NCBI GenBank assembly: GCA_041687295.1
Contig: JAWLCG010000039.1
Coordinates: 1-20,475, forward strand
Source of the DNA: JAWLCG01 sp041687295
GTDB taxonomy: Bacteria; Planctomycetota; Phycisphaerae; SM23-33; FEN-1343
Reading direction: 5' to 3'
DNA: 20,475 bases
This document shows, piece after piece, positions 11,728 through 19,535 of the stretch (position 1 is the first letter of the stretch; every line of letters starts with the position of its first letter). The notes under the pieces were generated by a model that was given only the letters and a program-made list of their open reading frames with translations, ran no database searches and had not been told where the DNA came from. The translations under genes were made by a program, and so were the position numbers.

Positions 11728-13268
11728 GCGTACGCTCCCTTGATCCGGGCGCCTTCGCCAAGGAAGCCGCCATAGTTCCGCATCACCAGCTGAGCCTCGA
11801 TCCGCTGCACCAGGTCCAGCGTCACCGAGATCGTGATCAGCAGGCCCGTGCCGCCCAAAAAGGCCGCCACGAAGAACGGGATGCCCATCAGGTTGCTGAT
11901 CACCGAGGGGATCACCGCGATCACCGCCAGGAAGGCGGCCCCGACGTACGTGATCCGCTCCATCACCCGCTCGAGGTACTCCGCCGTCCTTCGGCCCGGA
12001 CGCAGGCCCGGAATGAAGTGGCCGTAGTCCCGCAGCTGGTCGGCGAGCTCCTTGGGCTTGAACTGCACGGTCGTCCAGAAGTAGGCGAAAAAGAAGATCA
12101 TCGCCACGTAGGTCAGCTCGTACAGGAACGCACCGTAGTCGAACTCGCGGGCCAGGAAGGTCAGGGCGCTGTTGTTCCACTGGCGGTTGAGGGTCCCGAA
12201 GACGATCGTCGGGAACATCATCAGGCTGCTGGCGAAGATGATGGGCATCACGCCGCCGTGGTTGACCCGCAGGGGCAGGTAGTGCCGCCCGCCCGCCGTC
12301 ATCCGCCGGCCTCGCACCTGCCGGGCCTGCTGGATGGGGATCCGCCGCTGGCCCTGGGTGATCAGGATTGCCCCGGCCACGACGAAGACGAACATCGCCG
12401 CCAGCACGAGGATCTTGATCGGGCCAATCTGGCCCTCGCCGCCGGTCAGGTCCAGCGTGGCGTTGTTGACCACGTAGAGGACCGCGCTGGGCATGCGGCT
12501 GACGATGCCGGCCATGATCAGCAGGCTGATGCCGTTGCCGATGCCGTACTCATCAATCTGCTCGCCCAGCCACATCAGGAACAGCGTGCCTGTCGTCATG
12601 CCCAACACGCCGATGGTCCATACGAAGCCCGGACTGTACTCTGGATAGAAGTACGCCCCCATGGTCCGCATCCAGAACATGCCCTGGATGATGCACAGGC
12701 CCACCGTCGCGTAACGGGTGTACTCCTGGATCTTTCTCCGGCCGGCCGGGCCTTCCCGCTGCAGGCGCTCGATCGACGGGACGACGGTGCCGAGCAGCTG
12801 GAAGATAATCGAGGCGGTGATGTAGGGCATCACGCCCAGGCCGAACAGGGTGCTCTGGGTCAGGTTGCCGCCGGTGAAGATGGCGACGGTCTCCAGGACC
12901 CGGCCCAGGGCCGTGCCGGTCTGCTGGGCGGTCATCTCCATCAGCCGGGCCTGGTCCAGGCCCGGCAACGGGATGTGGAAGCCGATGCGGTAGATCGCCA
13001 GCAGGGCCAGGGTAAAGGCGAGCTTCTTGACCAACTCGGGGATCGACAGGATGTTCTCGATGACCCGCCGCACCCGCGTGGGGGCGACCAGGGTATACCA
13101 ATAGACGCCCAGGACAGCCACGGCGCAGACGACCTTCAGCACCGGGGTGCGGAAGTCGCCGGCGCCGTCAGCGGCGGCGACGATCTCGAGCACGCCGGTG
13201 ATGGCGAGGTAGAGCGCCGCAAGCCCGGCGATCAGCCCGGCGATCAGCCTGAAAACGCGGAATGCCAT
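11724..13268 (-). CDS. secY: Preprotein translocase subunit SecY with N-terminal extension
   Basis: 514 residues, versus about 430-450 in most bacteria. The usual SecY begins at about residue 70 (ENILSIPELVKKLAFTLALL, then YRIGFHIPLPGLD), and the ten-helix body follows, with GIMPYI-like GVMPYITASIIFQLL, IGNGISLLI, the cytoplasmic loops with RRIPIQQARQVRGR, and FWTTVQFKPKELADQLRDYG with GLRPGRRT. The extra first 65-70 residues hold two likely helices (about 7-30 and 45-63). The start at 13268 is 58 bases after rplO; a shorter start would leave some 250 bases unused in a tightly packed operon. SecY forms the membrane channel for exported proteins. Confidence 0.95.
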   Translation of the reverse strand: MAFRVFRLIAGLIAGLAALYLAITGVLEIVAAADGAGDFRTPVLKVVCAVAVLGVYWYTLVAPTRVRRVIENILSIPELVKKLAFTLALLAIYRIGFHIPLPGLDQARLMEMTAQQTGTALGRVLETVAIFTGGNLTQSTLFGLGVMPYITASIIFQLLGTVVPSIERLQREGPAGRRKIQEYTRYATVGLCIIQGMFWMRTMGAYFYPEYSPGFVWTIGVLGMTTGTLFLMWLGEQIDEYGIGNGISLLIMAGIVSRMPSAVLYVVNNATLDLTGGEGQIGPIKILVLAAMFVFVVAGAILITQGQRRIPIQQARQVRGRRMTAGGRHYLPLRVNHGGVMPIIFASSLMMFPTIVFGTLNRQWNNSALTFLAREFDYGAFLYELTYVAMIFFFAYFWTTVQFKPKELADQLRDYGHFIPGLRPGRRTAEYLERVMERITYVGAAFLAVIAVIPSVISNLMGIPFFVAAFLGGTGLLITISVTLDLVQRIEAQLVMRNYGGFLGEGARIKGAYA

Positions 13269-13326
13269 GGTTCTCTCGCTTGGGCTTAAGGGCGAGGCCG
13301 ACGCGGTCGCCGGCCGGGCCCGGTTG

Positions 13327-13776
13327 TTACTTGAGCAGTTCCACCGTGCCGCCGGCGGCGGCGATCTTCTCGCCGGCCGACTTGCTGGCGCGGTGTACAC
13401 GCACGGTCAGCTTCCGCGACAGGTTGCCGTCGCCGAGGACCTTGACGGTGGCGCCGGCGTCGCTGATGAGCCGCTTGTCGGCCAGCGCCTGGGCCGTCAC
13501 CTCGGCGCCGTCCTCAAAGGCTCGCTCGAGGTCGCTGACGTTGACGACCTCGACGACGGTGGCGAAGTTCTCGTTGTTGAAGCCTCGCTTGGGGATGCGG
13601 CGGAGCATGGGGTTCTGGCCACCCTCGTGGCCGAACTTCATGTTCGAGCCGGCGCGGGAGCCGAAGCCCTTCTGCCCGCGGCTGGAGGTCTTGCCACAGC
13701 CGCTGCCGCGACCCCGGCCGACGCGCTTGGCCCGCTTGTGGGGGCCAGCCTCGGAGAGGATCTGGTCGAGGTTCAT
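13327..13776 (-). CDS. rplO: Large-subunit ribosomal protein uL15
   Basis: 149 residues. L15 binds late in 50S assembly near the central protuberance. The start MNLDQILSEAGPHKRAKRVG is followed by GRGRGSGCGKTSSRGQKGFG, the Gly/Lys-rich rRNA-binding loop, and by GFGSRAGSNMKFGHEGGQNP. The C-terminal domain ends AGEKIAAAGGTVELLK, as in the family. Its ATG overlaps the rpsE stop by 4 bases, so no rpmD lies between them. Confidence 0.97.
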   Translation of the reverse strand: MNLDQILSEAGPHKRAKRVGRGRGSGCGKTSSRGQKGFGSRAGSNMKFGHEGGQNPMLRRIPKRGFNNENFATVVEVVNVSDLERAFEDGAEVTAQALADKRLISDAGATVKVLGDGNLSRKLTVRVHRASKSAGEKIAAAGGTVELLK

Positions 13777-14282
13777 CGTACCACCTCCACGCCACGCTGC
13801 TCGGCGATGGTCTCGGTCGTCCGCAGGCGTCGCAGGCCATCCATGACGGCCTTGACGAGGTTCTTAGGCGTCGTCGAGCCGCGGCTCTTGGTGAGGATGT
13901 CGCGTACGCCGGCCAGCTGGAGCATCGGGCTGATGTTCTTGCCCGCGATCACGCCGGTGCCCTCGCCCGCAGGCAGCAGGGTCACCTTGCTGGCGCCGTA
14001 CCGCCCGGTGATCGGATGGGGGATCGTGCTGCCGGCCAGAGACACGCGGAAAAGGTTTTTCTTGGCGTCCTTGACGCCCTTTTCCACGGCCATGGGGACC
14101 TCACGGGCCTTGCCGTAGCCGATGCCGATGGTGCCGTTGCGGTCACCCACAACGACCAGGGCGGAAAAGCTGAAGCGTCGGCCGCCCTTGACCACGCAGG
14201 CACAGCGGTCGATCTTGACCACGTGCTCTTCGAGCTCCCGCTCGGTGTCGTATATCGGAGACTGTGCTTGATCCAGTGCCAC
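13773..14282 (-). CDS. rpsE: Small-subunit ribosomal protein uS5
   Basis: 169 residues. S5 takes part in decoding accuracy and mRNA unwinding at the entry channel. The double-stranded RNA-binding-like N-terminal domain reads VVKIDRCACVVKGGRRFSF and VVGDRNGTIGIGYGKAREVP (about 21-60), a strong S5 signature. The C-terminal domain has LLPAGEGTGVIAGKNISPML and GVRDILTKSRGSTTP. The start is GTG at 14282 with GGGAG seven bases ahead. It is 14 bases from rplR and overlaps rplO by 4. Confidence 0.97.
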   Translation of the reverse strand: MALDQAQSPIYDTERELEEHVVKIDRCACVVKGGRRFSFSALVVVGDRNGTIGIGYGKAREVPMAVEKGVKDAKKNLFRVSLAGSTIPHPITGRYGASKVTLLPAGEGTGVIAGKNISPMLQLAGVRDILTKSRGSTTPKNLVKAVMDGLRRLRTTETIAEQRGVEVVR

Positions 14283-14296
14283 GGTTCACTCCCGTG

Positions 14297-14665
14297 CTAG
14301 AATTCCAAACCACCCTTGCGGGCCGCGTCCGCGAGCTCTTTGACCCGGCCGTGATACTTGTAGCCGTTGCGGTCGAAGACGACTGCCTTGATGCCGGCCT
14401 CGAGGGCCTTGGCGGCCAAAGCGGCTCCGACCTTGGTGGCGGCGGCCTTGTTGCCTCCGTAGCCCACCTCGCCGGCCAGGTCCTTGTCGCGGCTGGAGGC
14501 GCTGGCCAGCGTCTTGCCGGCCATGTCGTCGATCAACTGGGCATAGATGTTCATGTGCGACCGGAACACGGACAGCCTGGGCCTCTCGGCCGTGCCGCTC
14601 ACCCGGCCCCGGACGCGGCGCTTCCGCCGCTGCCGCATGAATACTTTCTTCTCGAGTTGCTTCAT
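14297..14665 (-). CDS. rplR: Large-subunit ribosomal protein uL18
   Basis: 122 residues. L18 binds 5S rRNA together with L5. The basic start (KKVFMRQRRKRRVRGRV) precedes RPRLSVFRSHMNIYAQLIDD, and GNKAAATKVGAALAAKALEAG and VVFDRNGYKYHGRVKELADA are the C-terminal family blocks. It lies 74 bases downstream of rplF, a slightly longer gap that contains a short G-C hairpin (GGGGC-CCAT-GCCCC, around 14711). Confidence 0.97.
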   Translation of the reverse strand: MKQLEKKVFMRQRRKRRVRGRVSGTAERPRLSVFRSHMNIYAQLIDDMAGKTLASASSRDKDLAGEVGYGGNKAAATKVGAALAAKALEAGIKAVVFDRNGYKYHGRVKELADAARKGGLEF

Positions 14666-14739
14666 GGTCGCTGATCCTGTTGGATGGCGTACGCCACCGA
14701 CCTTGGGCGGGGCCCATGCCCCGGCCCGTCCGGGCTGGC

Positions 14740-15318
14740 TTAGCTGCCGGCCCCCGCGAAGGCCTTGCCGGCCTTGCGAACGATGCGTTCACCCGCGTAA
14801 CGGATGCCCTTGCCCTTGTAAGGCTCGGGCTTACGGACGCGGCGGACACGGGCGGCAAACTCGCCAACCAGCTGCTTGTCTGAGCCGCGGATCGTGAACC
14901 GCGCCGGGTCGCTGTCGCCACGCGCCTGGGGTGTGGTCACCTCGACCTGGATGCCGGCGGGCACCGTCAGCACCTGGGCATTGGCGTAGCCGCAGGTCAG
15001 CGAGAGCGTATTGCCCTGCAGGGCGATCGAGTAGCCCACGCCGTAGAGCTCGAGCTGCTTGGCATAGCCGGTGTCGACGCCCTCGACCAGGTTGGCGATG
15101 AGCGTGCGGGTCAGCCCATGCAGGCTGCGGGCCTCGCGCTCGTCGTTGGGGCGTTGGACGGTGATGGTCTTGCCGGCCTCGTCGTAGTTGACCTGCATCA
15201 GCGGGTGCGGACGGAAGGAGAGCTTGCCCTTGGGGCCCTCCGCCGCCAACTCCCCGTTGGCAAAGGTCACCTTGACGGTGCCCGGCACGGTAATAGGTTT
15301 CTTGCCGATGCGTGACAT
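14740..15318 (-). CDS. rplF: Large-subunit ribosomal protein uL6
   Basis: 192 residues, slightly longer than the common 175-180. L6 sits near the factor-binding site and the sarcin-ricin loop. The start MSRIGKKPITVPGTVKV is typical. The signature PEPYKGKGIRYAGERIVRKA lies near the C-terminus (about 164-183). A short insertion in the second half, around TTPQARGDSDPARFTIRG, explains the extra length. It is 10 bases after rpsH. Confidence 0.97.
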   Translation of the reverse strand: MSRIGKKPITVPGTVKVTFANGELAAEGPKGKLSFRPHPLMQVNYDEAGKTITVQRPNDEREARSLHGLTRTLIANLVEGVDTGYAKQLELYGVGYSIALQGNTLSLTCGYANAQVLTVPAGIQVEVTTPQARGDSDPARFTIRGSDKQLVGEFAARVRRVRKPEPYKGKGIRYAGERIVRKAGKAFAGAGS

Positions 15319-15328
15319 TGGGTAGCCT

Positions 15329-15727
15329 CTAGATGACGGTGCAGAGCACTTCGCCGCCGACCTTCTCGGCCCGGGCGCGGCGGTCGCTCATCACGCCCTT
15401 GCTGGTCGAGACGATCGAGACGCCCAGCCCGCCCAACGGACGGGGCAGCGCGGTCGAGCCGCGGTAGACCCGCCGGCCAGGCCGGCTGACGCGCTGAATG
15501 TCGGTCAGCACGGGCGCCCCCGCGGGGGTGTACTTCAGATAGATCCGCAGGATGTCCTGCGGCTGGTTTTCGACGCGGGTCCAGTCCTCAATGTAGCCTT
15601 CGCTCTTGAGGACCTCGCAGAGGCCTTGGCAGACCTTGCTGGCCATCACGTTGACCGTCTTGCGGTGCACGCGGTAGCCGTTGCGGATCCGGGTCAGCAT
15701 GTCGGCGATCGGGTCTGACAGACTCAT
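15329..15727 (-). CDS. rpsH: Small-subunit ribosomal protein uS8
   Basis: 132 residues, normal. S8 binds the central domain of 16S rRNA and in enterobacteria controls the spc operon. The start is SLSDPIADMLTRIRNGYRVH. The C-terminal signature is LGGLGVSIVSTSKGVMSDRR, followed by ARAEKVGGEVLCTVI. It is 13 bases after rpsN. Confidence 0.97.
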   Translation of the reverse strand: MSLSDPIADMLTRIRNGYRVHRKTVNVMASKVCQGLCEVLKSEGYIEDWTRVENQPQDILRIYLKYTPAGAPVLTDIQRVSRPGRRVYRGSTALPRPLGGLGVSIVSTSKGVMSDRRARAEKVGGEVLCTVI

Positions 15728-15740
15728 CGAAATCGTCCTC

Positions 15741-15926
15741 TTACCAGCTGGCCTTTTTGAGGCCGGGAACCTTGCCCTCGTTGGCCAGATTACGCAGACA
15801 GATCCGGCAGATGCGGAACTTGCGGTACACCGCCCGGGGGCGGCCGCAAAGCTCGCACCGCCGGTTGCGGCGCGTTGTAAACTTCGGCTCCTGCGTGGCC
15901 TTGTAGCGTTGTGCAGTCGTTGCCAT
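15741..15926 (-). CDS. rpsN: Small-subunit ribosomal protein uS14, zinc (type Z) form
   Basis: 61 residues, the length of the short zinc-type S14. Cys24-x2-Cys27 and Cys40-x2-Cys43 make the zinc knuckle (RRCELCGRP and FRICRICLRNLA). The basic C-terminus GKVPGLKKASW is the family end. S14 lies in the 30S head. Together with zinc-type L36 it suggests that this organism keeps its main ribosome zinc-dependent; no zinc-free copies are in this window. Confidence 0.97.
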   Translation of the reverse strand: MATTAQRYKATQEPKFTTRRNRRCELCGRPRAVYRKFRICRICLRNLANEGKVPGLKKASW

Positions 15927-15940
15927 GGACCCGCTTTCCT

Positions 15941-16486
15941 TTAACTGGTCCGGAACGGCATCCCCAGCAGGCCCAGCAGGCGCCGGGCCTCCTCGTCCGT
16001 CCGAGCGTTGGTGGTGATCGTGATGTTCATGCCCTGGGTGAACTGGACCCGGTCAGGGTCGATCTCGGGGAACAGGGTCTGTTCGGTCAGGCCCATGCTG
16101 TAGTTGCCCCGTCCATCGAAGCTGCTGGGGTTCAGGCCCCGGAAGTCCTTCACGCGGGGCATGGCCAGGTTCACCAGGCGATCGAGAAACTCGTACATCC
16201 GCTGGCCCCGCAGGGTGACCTTCAGCCCGACCTTCATGCCCTCGCGGAGCTTGAAGTTGCTGATGCTCTGGCGGGCGAGCGTCACGACGGGCCTCTGACC
16301 GGCGATGGTGGTCAGATCCCGCTGGGCGGCCTCCATTCGGCCCTCTTCGCGACCGGTCTGGCCCAGGCCCATGCTGATGACGATCTTCTGGATCCGCGGC
16401 ACGCTCATGGGGTTGGAGTGATGAAACTCCTCCATGAGCACCGGGGCGATCTCCTTGCCGTACTTCTCTTGCAACCGTGCGACCAT
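15941..16486 (-). CDS. rplE: Large-subunit ribosomal protein uL5
   Basis: 181 residues, normal. L5 brings 5S rRNA into the central protuberance and touches P-site tRNA. Family blocks are SVPRIQKIVISMGLGQ near residue 28, GQRPVVTLARQSISNFKLRE, GLKVTLRGQRMYEFLDRLVN, and the C-terminal NYSMGLTEQTLFPEID and GMNITITTNARTDEEARRLL. It is 12 bases after rplX. Confidence 0.97.
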   Translation of the reverse strand: MVARLQEKYGKEIAPVLMEEFHHSNPMSVPRIQKIVISMGLGQTGREEGRMEAAQRDLTTIAGQRPVVTLARQSISNFKLREGMKVGLKVTLRGQRMYEFLDRLVNLAMPRVKDFRGLNPSSFDGRGNYSMGLTEQTLFPEIDPDRVQFTQGMNITITTNARTDEEARRLLGLLGMPFRTS

Positions 16487-16498
16487 CGGTGTAGTCCC

Positions 16499-16837
16499 TT
16501 AGCTCTTGGCCTTGCTGACGATGCCCAGGCTGGCACCGGACTTCTTCGCGAAGCGTTCCTTGCTGCCGTCGGGCAGCGTGCGGAAGCCCACGCGGGTCGG
16601 CTCGTTGCTCTGGGGGTCTACCAGCATGACGTTGGAGATGTCCAGGGGCATCTCCTTCTGGATTCGCCCGCCCTGAGGGTGCTGCCGGCTGGGCCGCATG
16701 TGCTTGTACACACGGTTGACGCCCTGCACGAGCACCTTGCCGTCCTTGGGGTCGACCCGCAGAACCTCGCCACGCAGGCCCAGGTCCTTGCCGGCAGTTA
16801 CGACCACCATGTCACCTTTGTGAATCTTACTTGCCAT
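16499..16837 (-). CDS. rplX: Large-subunit ribosomal protein uL24
   Basis: 112 residues, normal. L24 starts assembly of the 50S subunit near the tunnel exit. The KOW domain is at about 4-35 (IHKGDMVVVTAGKDLGLRGE, then VLRVDPKDGKVLVQGVNRVY). The C-terminal part PLDISNVMLVDPQSNEPTRVG is also typical. The 58-base gap to rplN contains a small CGCCGCC/GGCGGCG palindrome (16863-16878). Confidence 0.97.
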   Translation of the reverse strand: MASKIHKGDMVVVTAGKDLGLRGEVLRVDPKDGKVLVQGVNRVYKHMRPSRQHPQGGRIQKEMPLDISNVMLVDPQSNEPTRVGFRTLPDGSKERFAKKSGASLGIVSKAKS

Positions 16838-16895
16838 CGGTATCCAACCTCGCCTCGCCGGTCGCCGCCAGGGCGGCGCCTCAGGAGTCTCCCGT

Positions 16896-17285
16896 CTAGA
16901 CGACCTCGCTGGCCAGGGAGACGATCTTCATGAAGTTCTTCTCCCGCAGCTCGCGGGCGACGGCCCCGAAAATGCGGGTGCCTTTGGGGTTGCCGTCGGC
17001 ATCGACGATGACGGCGGCGTTGTGGTCGAAGCGGACGTAGCTGCCGTCGGGCCGCCGCAGGGCCGCCTTCTGCCGCACGATCACGCAGCGGACCACGTCG
17101 CCGGGCTTGACGTCGCCACCGGGAATGGCCTTCTTGACGCTGCAGACGATCACGTCGCCCACGCCGGCGGTCTTGCGGGTGTACTTGCGCCGCCGGGCCG
17201 TCGAACCGCCCAGGACGCGGATGCACTGGGCGATGTTGGCCCCGGTGTTGTCCGCGATGTCGAGTCGGGTCTCTTGCTGAATCAC
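16896..17285 (-). CDS. rplN: Large-subunit ribosomal protein uL14
   Basis: 129 residues. L14 lies at the subunit interface and forms a bridge to 16S rRNA; it is also the binding site of the silencing factor RsfS in many bacteria. The start IQQETRLDIADNTGANIAQC and the blocks VGDVIVCSVKKAIPGGDVKPG and FDHNAAVIVDADGNPKGTRI are diagnostic. Translation begins at a GTG (17285) with GAGG seven bases ahead. The family signature GAVARELREKNFMKIVSLA closes the protein. Confidence 0.97.
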   Translation of the reverse strand: MIQQETRLDIADNTGANIAQCIRVLGGSTARRRKYTRKTAGVGDVIVCSVKKAIPGGDVKPGDVVRCVIVRQKAALRRPDGSYVRFDHNAAVIVDADGNPKGTRIFGAVARELREKNFMKIVSLASEVV

Positions 17286-17349
17286 GGCTATCCTCGCATC
17301 GGCCTGGTGCCCCGCGGGGGAGGCGTCGGCCTGTGGGATCCTGTCTTGG

Positions 17350-17646
17350 CTACTCGGTCACGCTCTGCGGCAGGACGGCCTTGCGGATCACCCGCACGAG
17401 GCGCCACCGCTTGGTCTTGCTGATGGGCCGGCAGGGCGTGATCTCCACCGTGTCGCCCAGTTCGGCCTGGCTCTGCGGGTCGTGCACCGCCAGGCGGGTC
17501 CGCCGCCGCAGGTACTTGCCGTACAGAGCGTGCTGGCGGAGATTCTCGATGTCCACGTGGCAGGTCTTCGTGCCGCCCGTGGAGACCACCGTTCCGGTCG
17601 CCCGCTCCACCCGCTTCTCGGTCTTGATTTCCGTGTTCTCTGGCAT
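17350..17646 (-). CDS. rpsQ: Small-subunit ribosomal protein uS17
   Basis: 98 residues, with an OB-fold like all S17. S17 binds 16S rRNA helices 7 and 11 early in assembly. The family blocks are RATGTVVSTGGTKTCHVDIE, HALYGKYLRRRTRLAVHDPQ, and the signature GDTVEITPCRPISKTKRWRL (about 66-85). The extreme N-terminus (MPENTEIKTEKRVE) is slightly longer than in short S17s. It is 12 bases after rpmC. Confidence 0.96.
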   Translation of the reverse strand: MPENTEIKTEKRVERATGTVVSTGGTKTCHVDIENLRQHALYGKYLRRRTRLAVHDPQSQAELGDTVEITPCRPISKTKRWRLVRVIRKAVLPQSVTE

Positions 17647-17658
17647 ACCTATTCCTGC

Positions 17659-17859
17659 CTACGCCTTCTGCGCCACGCGCCGCTGGTTCTGGACCGTCAG
17701 GATGCGGGCGATGTCGCGCTTGGTGTTGCGGATCTGCGTGGGGTTCTCCAGCTTCTCCGTGACGGCCTGCGTCCGCAGGTCGAACAGGTGGCGGCGGAGC
17801 CGCTCGAGCTCGGTCTGGAGTTCCTCGTCCGACAGGTTGCGAATTTCAGTTACCTTCAT
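17659..17859 (-). CDS. rpmC: Large-subunit ribosomal protein uL29
   Basis: 66 residues, normal. Two long antiparallel helices are expected: MKVTEIRNLSDEELQTELER and the second with the family motif LENPTQIRNTKRDIARILTV. L29 lies at the tunnel exit, next to the site of SRP and trigger factor. It sits between rplP and rpsQ, 10 and 12 bases apart, the universal S10-operon order. Confidence 0.95.
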   Translation of the reverse strand: MKVTEIRNLSDEELQTELERLRRHLFDLRTQAVTEKLENPTQIRNTKRDIARILTVQNQRRVAQKA

Positions 17860-17869
17860 GGTCGCTTTC

Positions 17870-18289
17870 CTACAGCCCGTGGTGGCGGGTGACGAAGCGG
17901 CAGCGGACCGGCATCTTGTGGGCTGCCCGCAGCAGCGCTGTCTTGGCGGTCATCTCGTCAATGCCGGCCAGCTCGTACATCACGCTGCCGGGGCGGACGA
18001 CGGCCACCCACTCCTCCGGCTCGCCCTTGCCCTTGCCCATGCGGGTCTCCAGCGGCTTGCTGGTGATCGGCTTGTCCGGGAAGATCCGCAGGTACACCCG
18101 CCCCTCGCGGTGCAGGTAGTGCGTCATGGCGACGCGCCCCGCCTCGATCTGGCGGGCGGTGATCCAGCCGGGCTCCAGCGACTGAAGCCCATACTCGCCG
18201 AACGCCACCGTATTGCCTCGGGTGGCCATGCCGCGCACCCGGCCCCGGTGGGTCTTGCGGTGCAATACTCGTTTTGGCATCAAAGCCAT
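17870..18289 (-). CDS. rplP: Large-subunit ribosomal protein uL16
   Basis: 139 residues, normal. L16 organises the A-site tRNA region of the 50S subunit. The start MALMPKRVLHRKTHRGRVRG, then GEYGLQSLEPGWITARQIEA and IFPDKPITSKPLETRMGKGK are family signatures. The ATG at 18289 has AGGTG ahead of it; an internal ATG at 18280 would give the shorter MPKRV start. A 61-base gap separates it from rpsC. Confidence 0.97.
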   Translation of the reverse strand: MALMPKRVLHRKTHRGRVRGMATRGNTVAFGEYGLQSLEPGWITARQIEAGRVAMTHYLHREGRVYLRIFPDKPITSKPLETRMGKGKGEPEEWVAVVRPGSVMYELAGIDEMTAKTALLRAAHKMPVRCRFVTRHHGL

Positions 18290-18350
18290 GGCGACACCTG
18301 CCTATCTATGCTGTTGCTCTGGATACAGATCACGTCTGGGGCGGAAAGGC

Positions 18351-19136
18351 CTATCGGCCACCCCGGCCGCCACCGCCGCCGCCGCGACCGCCACGCGGGC
18401 CGCCCCGGCCGCCGCCGCCGCCACGCGGGCCGCCCCGACCGCCCCGGCCACCCGGCCGAAGGCCCGTGGGGGCCGACTCGTCAGTGGTCCGACCCTCGTC
18501 CTTGAACCGGCCGCGGTAGATCCACACCTTGACGCCCAGGGCGCCGTAGGTGGTGAAACAGTGGACGAAGCCGTAGTCGACGTCCGCGTCCAGCGTCTGC
18601 AGCGGGATCGAGCCGAGGCTCTGGGTCTCGGTGCGGCTCATCTCCGCACCGCCCAGCCGACCGGAGCACTGGATCTTGATGCCCTTGGCACCGGCGGCCA
18701 TGGCCGACTCACACCGCTGCTTGATCGTCCGGCGGAAGCTCGAGCGGCGTTTGAGCTGCTCGGCGATGCCCGCGGCGACCAGCTGGGCGTTGATGTCGGG
18801 GTTCTTGATCTCGATGATGCTCACGCTGACCCGGCGGTCGGTCAGTTCCTCGAGTTCGCCCTTAAGCTTGTCGACCTCGGCGCCGCGGGGGCCGATGACC
18901 AGGCCCGGCCGGGCGGTCCGCAGGACGATCTTCACTTCCTCGCGGGTCCGGTCGATCTCGATGTCCGAGATCGCGGCGTAGGGCGGCTGCTGGTTGAGCC
19001 GCTTGTCGATGAACCGGCGGACCTTGGCGTCCTCAACGAGGAACTCGCCGTAGTTGCTCTTGGGAGCGAACCAGCGGCTACGCCAGTCCTTCGTGATGCC
19101 GGTACGGAACCCGGTCGGTGATACTTTCTGGCCCAT
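18351..19136 (-). CDS. rpsC: Small-subunit ribosomal protein uS3 with Arg-Gly-rich tail
   Basis: 261 residues; S3 usually has about 210-235. S3 lies at the mRNA entry channel and helps unwind mRNA. The start MGQKVSPTGFRTGITKDWRS is classic, and the KH loop IGPRG is at 81-85. The C-terminal domain has INAQLVAAGIAEQLKRRSSF and GAKGIKIQCSGRLGGAEMSR. From about residue 225 a 37-residue tail consists almost only of Gly and Arg with RGG and GGPRGG units. The matching DNA is a GC-rich direct repeat. The body is unquestionable; the tail is unusual for this protein. Confidence 0.97.
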   Translation of the reverse strand: MGQKVSPTGFRTGITKDWRSRWFAPKSNYGEFLVEDAKVRRFIDKRLNQQPPYAAISDIEIDRTREEVKIVLRTARPGLVIGPRGAEVDKLKGELEELTDRRVSVSIIEIKNPDINAQLVAAGIAEQLKRRSSFRRTIKQRCESAMAAGAKGIKIQCSGRLGGAEMSRTETQSLGSIPLQTLDADVDYGFVHCFTTYGALGVKVWIYRGRFKDEGRTTDESAPTGLRPGGRGGRGGPRGGGGGRGGPRGGRGGGGGGRGGR

Positions 19137-19187
19137 GTGTTGATCCTGGTATCCTGTCCTGGCCGCCCGCGGGGGGCGGCAGTGAGG

Positions 19188-19523
19188 CTAGCGCCCTTCC
19201 TGCTCCACCACGACGGTGATGTGGCTGGTCCGCTTCATGATCGGATGCGCCCGGCCTCGGTCCTTGGGATGGAATCGTTTGATGGTCGGGCCCTCGTCGA
19301 CGAAGGCCTCTTTCACGAAGAGGCGCTCGACGTCGGCCTCGGCGTTGTCCGCGTTGGCCACTGCGCTCTTGAGGACTTTGTTGATCATGCCCGCCGCGCG
19401 GTTGGGAGTGAACTTCAGGATGTTCATCGCGTCGTTCACGTCCCGCTCGCGAATCATGTCGATGATCAGCCGCATCTTGCGGGCGCTCATCCGGGCGTAC
19501 CGATGTTTCGACGTCCAAGCCAT
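19188..19523 (-). CDS. rplV: Large-subunit ribosomal protein uL22
   Basis: 111 residues, normal. L22 spans the 50S subunit and its loop lines the peptide exit tunnel. The family helix SARKMRLIIDMIRERDVNDA and FTPNRAAGMINKVLKSAVAN are present. The tunnel loop region reads VDEGPTIKRFHPKDRGRAHP, where the commoner wording has PRARGRA; this is a small change at the tip next to the macrolide site. The end TSHITVVVEQEGR is typical. Confidence 0.97.
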   Translation of the reverse strand: MAWTSKHRYARMSARKMRLIIDMIRERDVNDAMNILKFTPNRAAGMINKVLKSAVANADNAEADVERLFVKEAFVDEGPTIKRFHPKDRGRAHPIMKRTSHITVVVEQEGR

Positions 19524-19535
19524 TGCTCTACCCTC

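Noticed and set aside
11728..12180. adk start far upstream inside secY
   Set aside because: The upstream frame is out-of-frame secY sequence; the P-loop begins right after the GTG at 11727, which overlaps the secY stop.
18351..18461. Direct repeats considered as a CRISPR or minisatellite locus
   Set aside because: They are codons for the Gly/Arg tail of S3 in frame, with no repeat-spacer structure.
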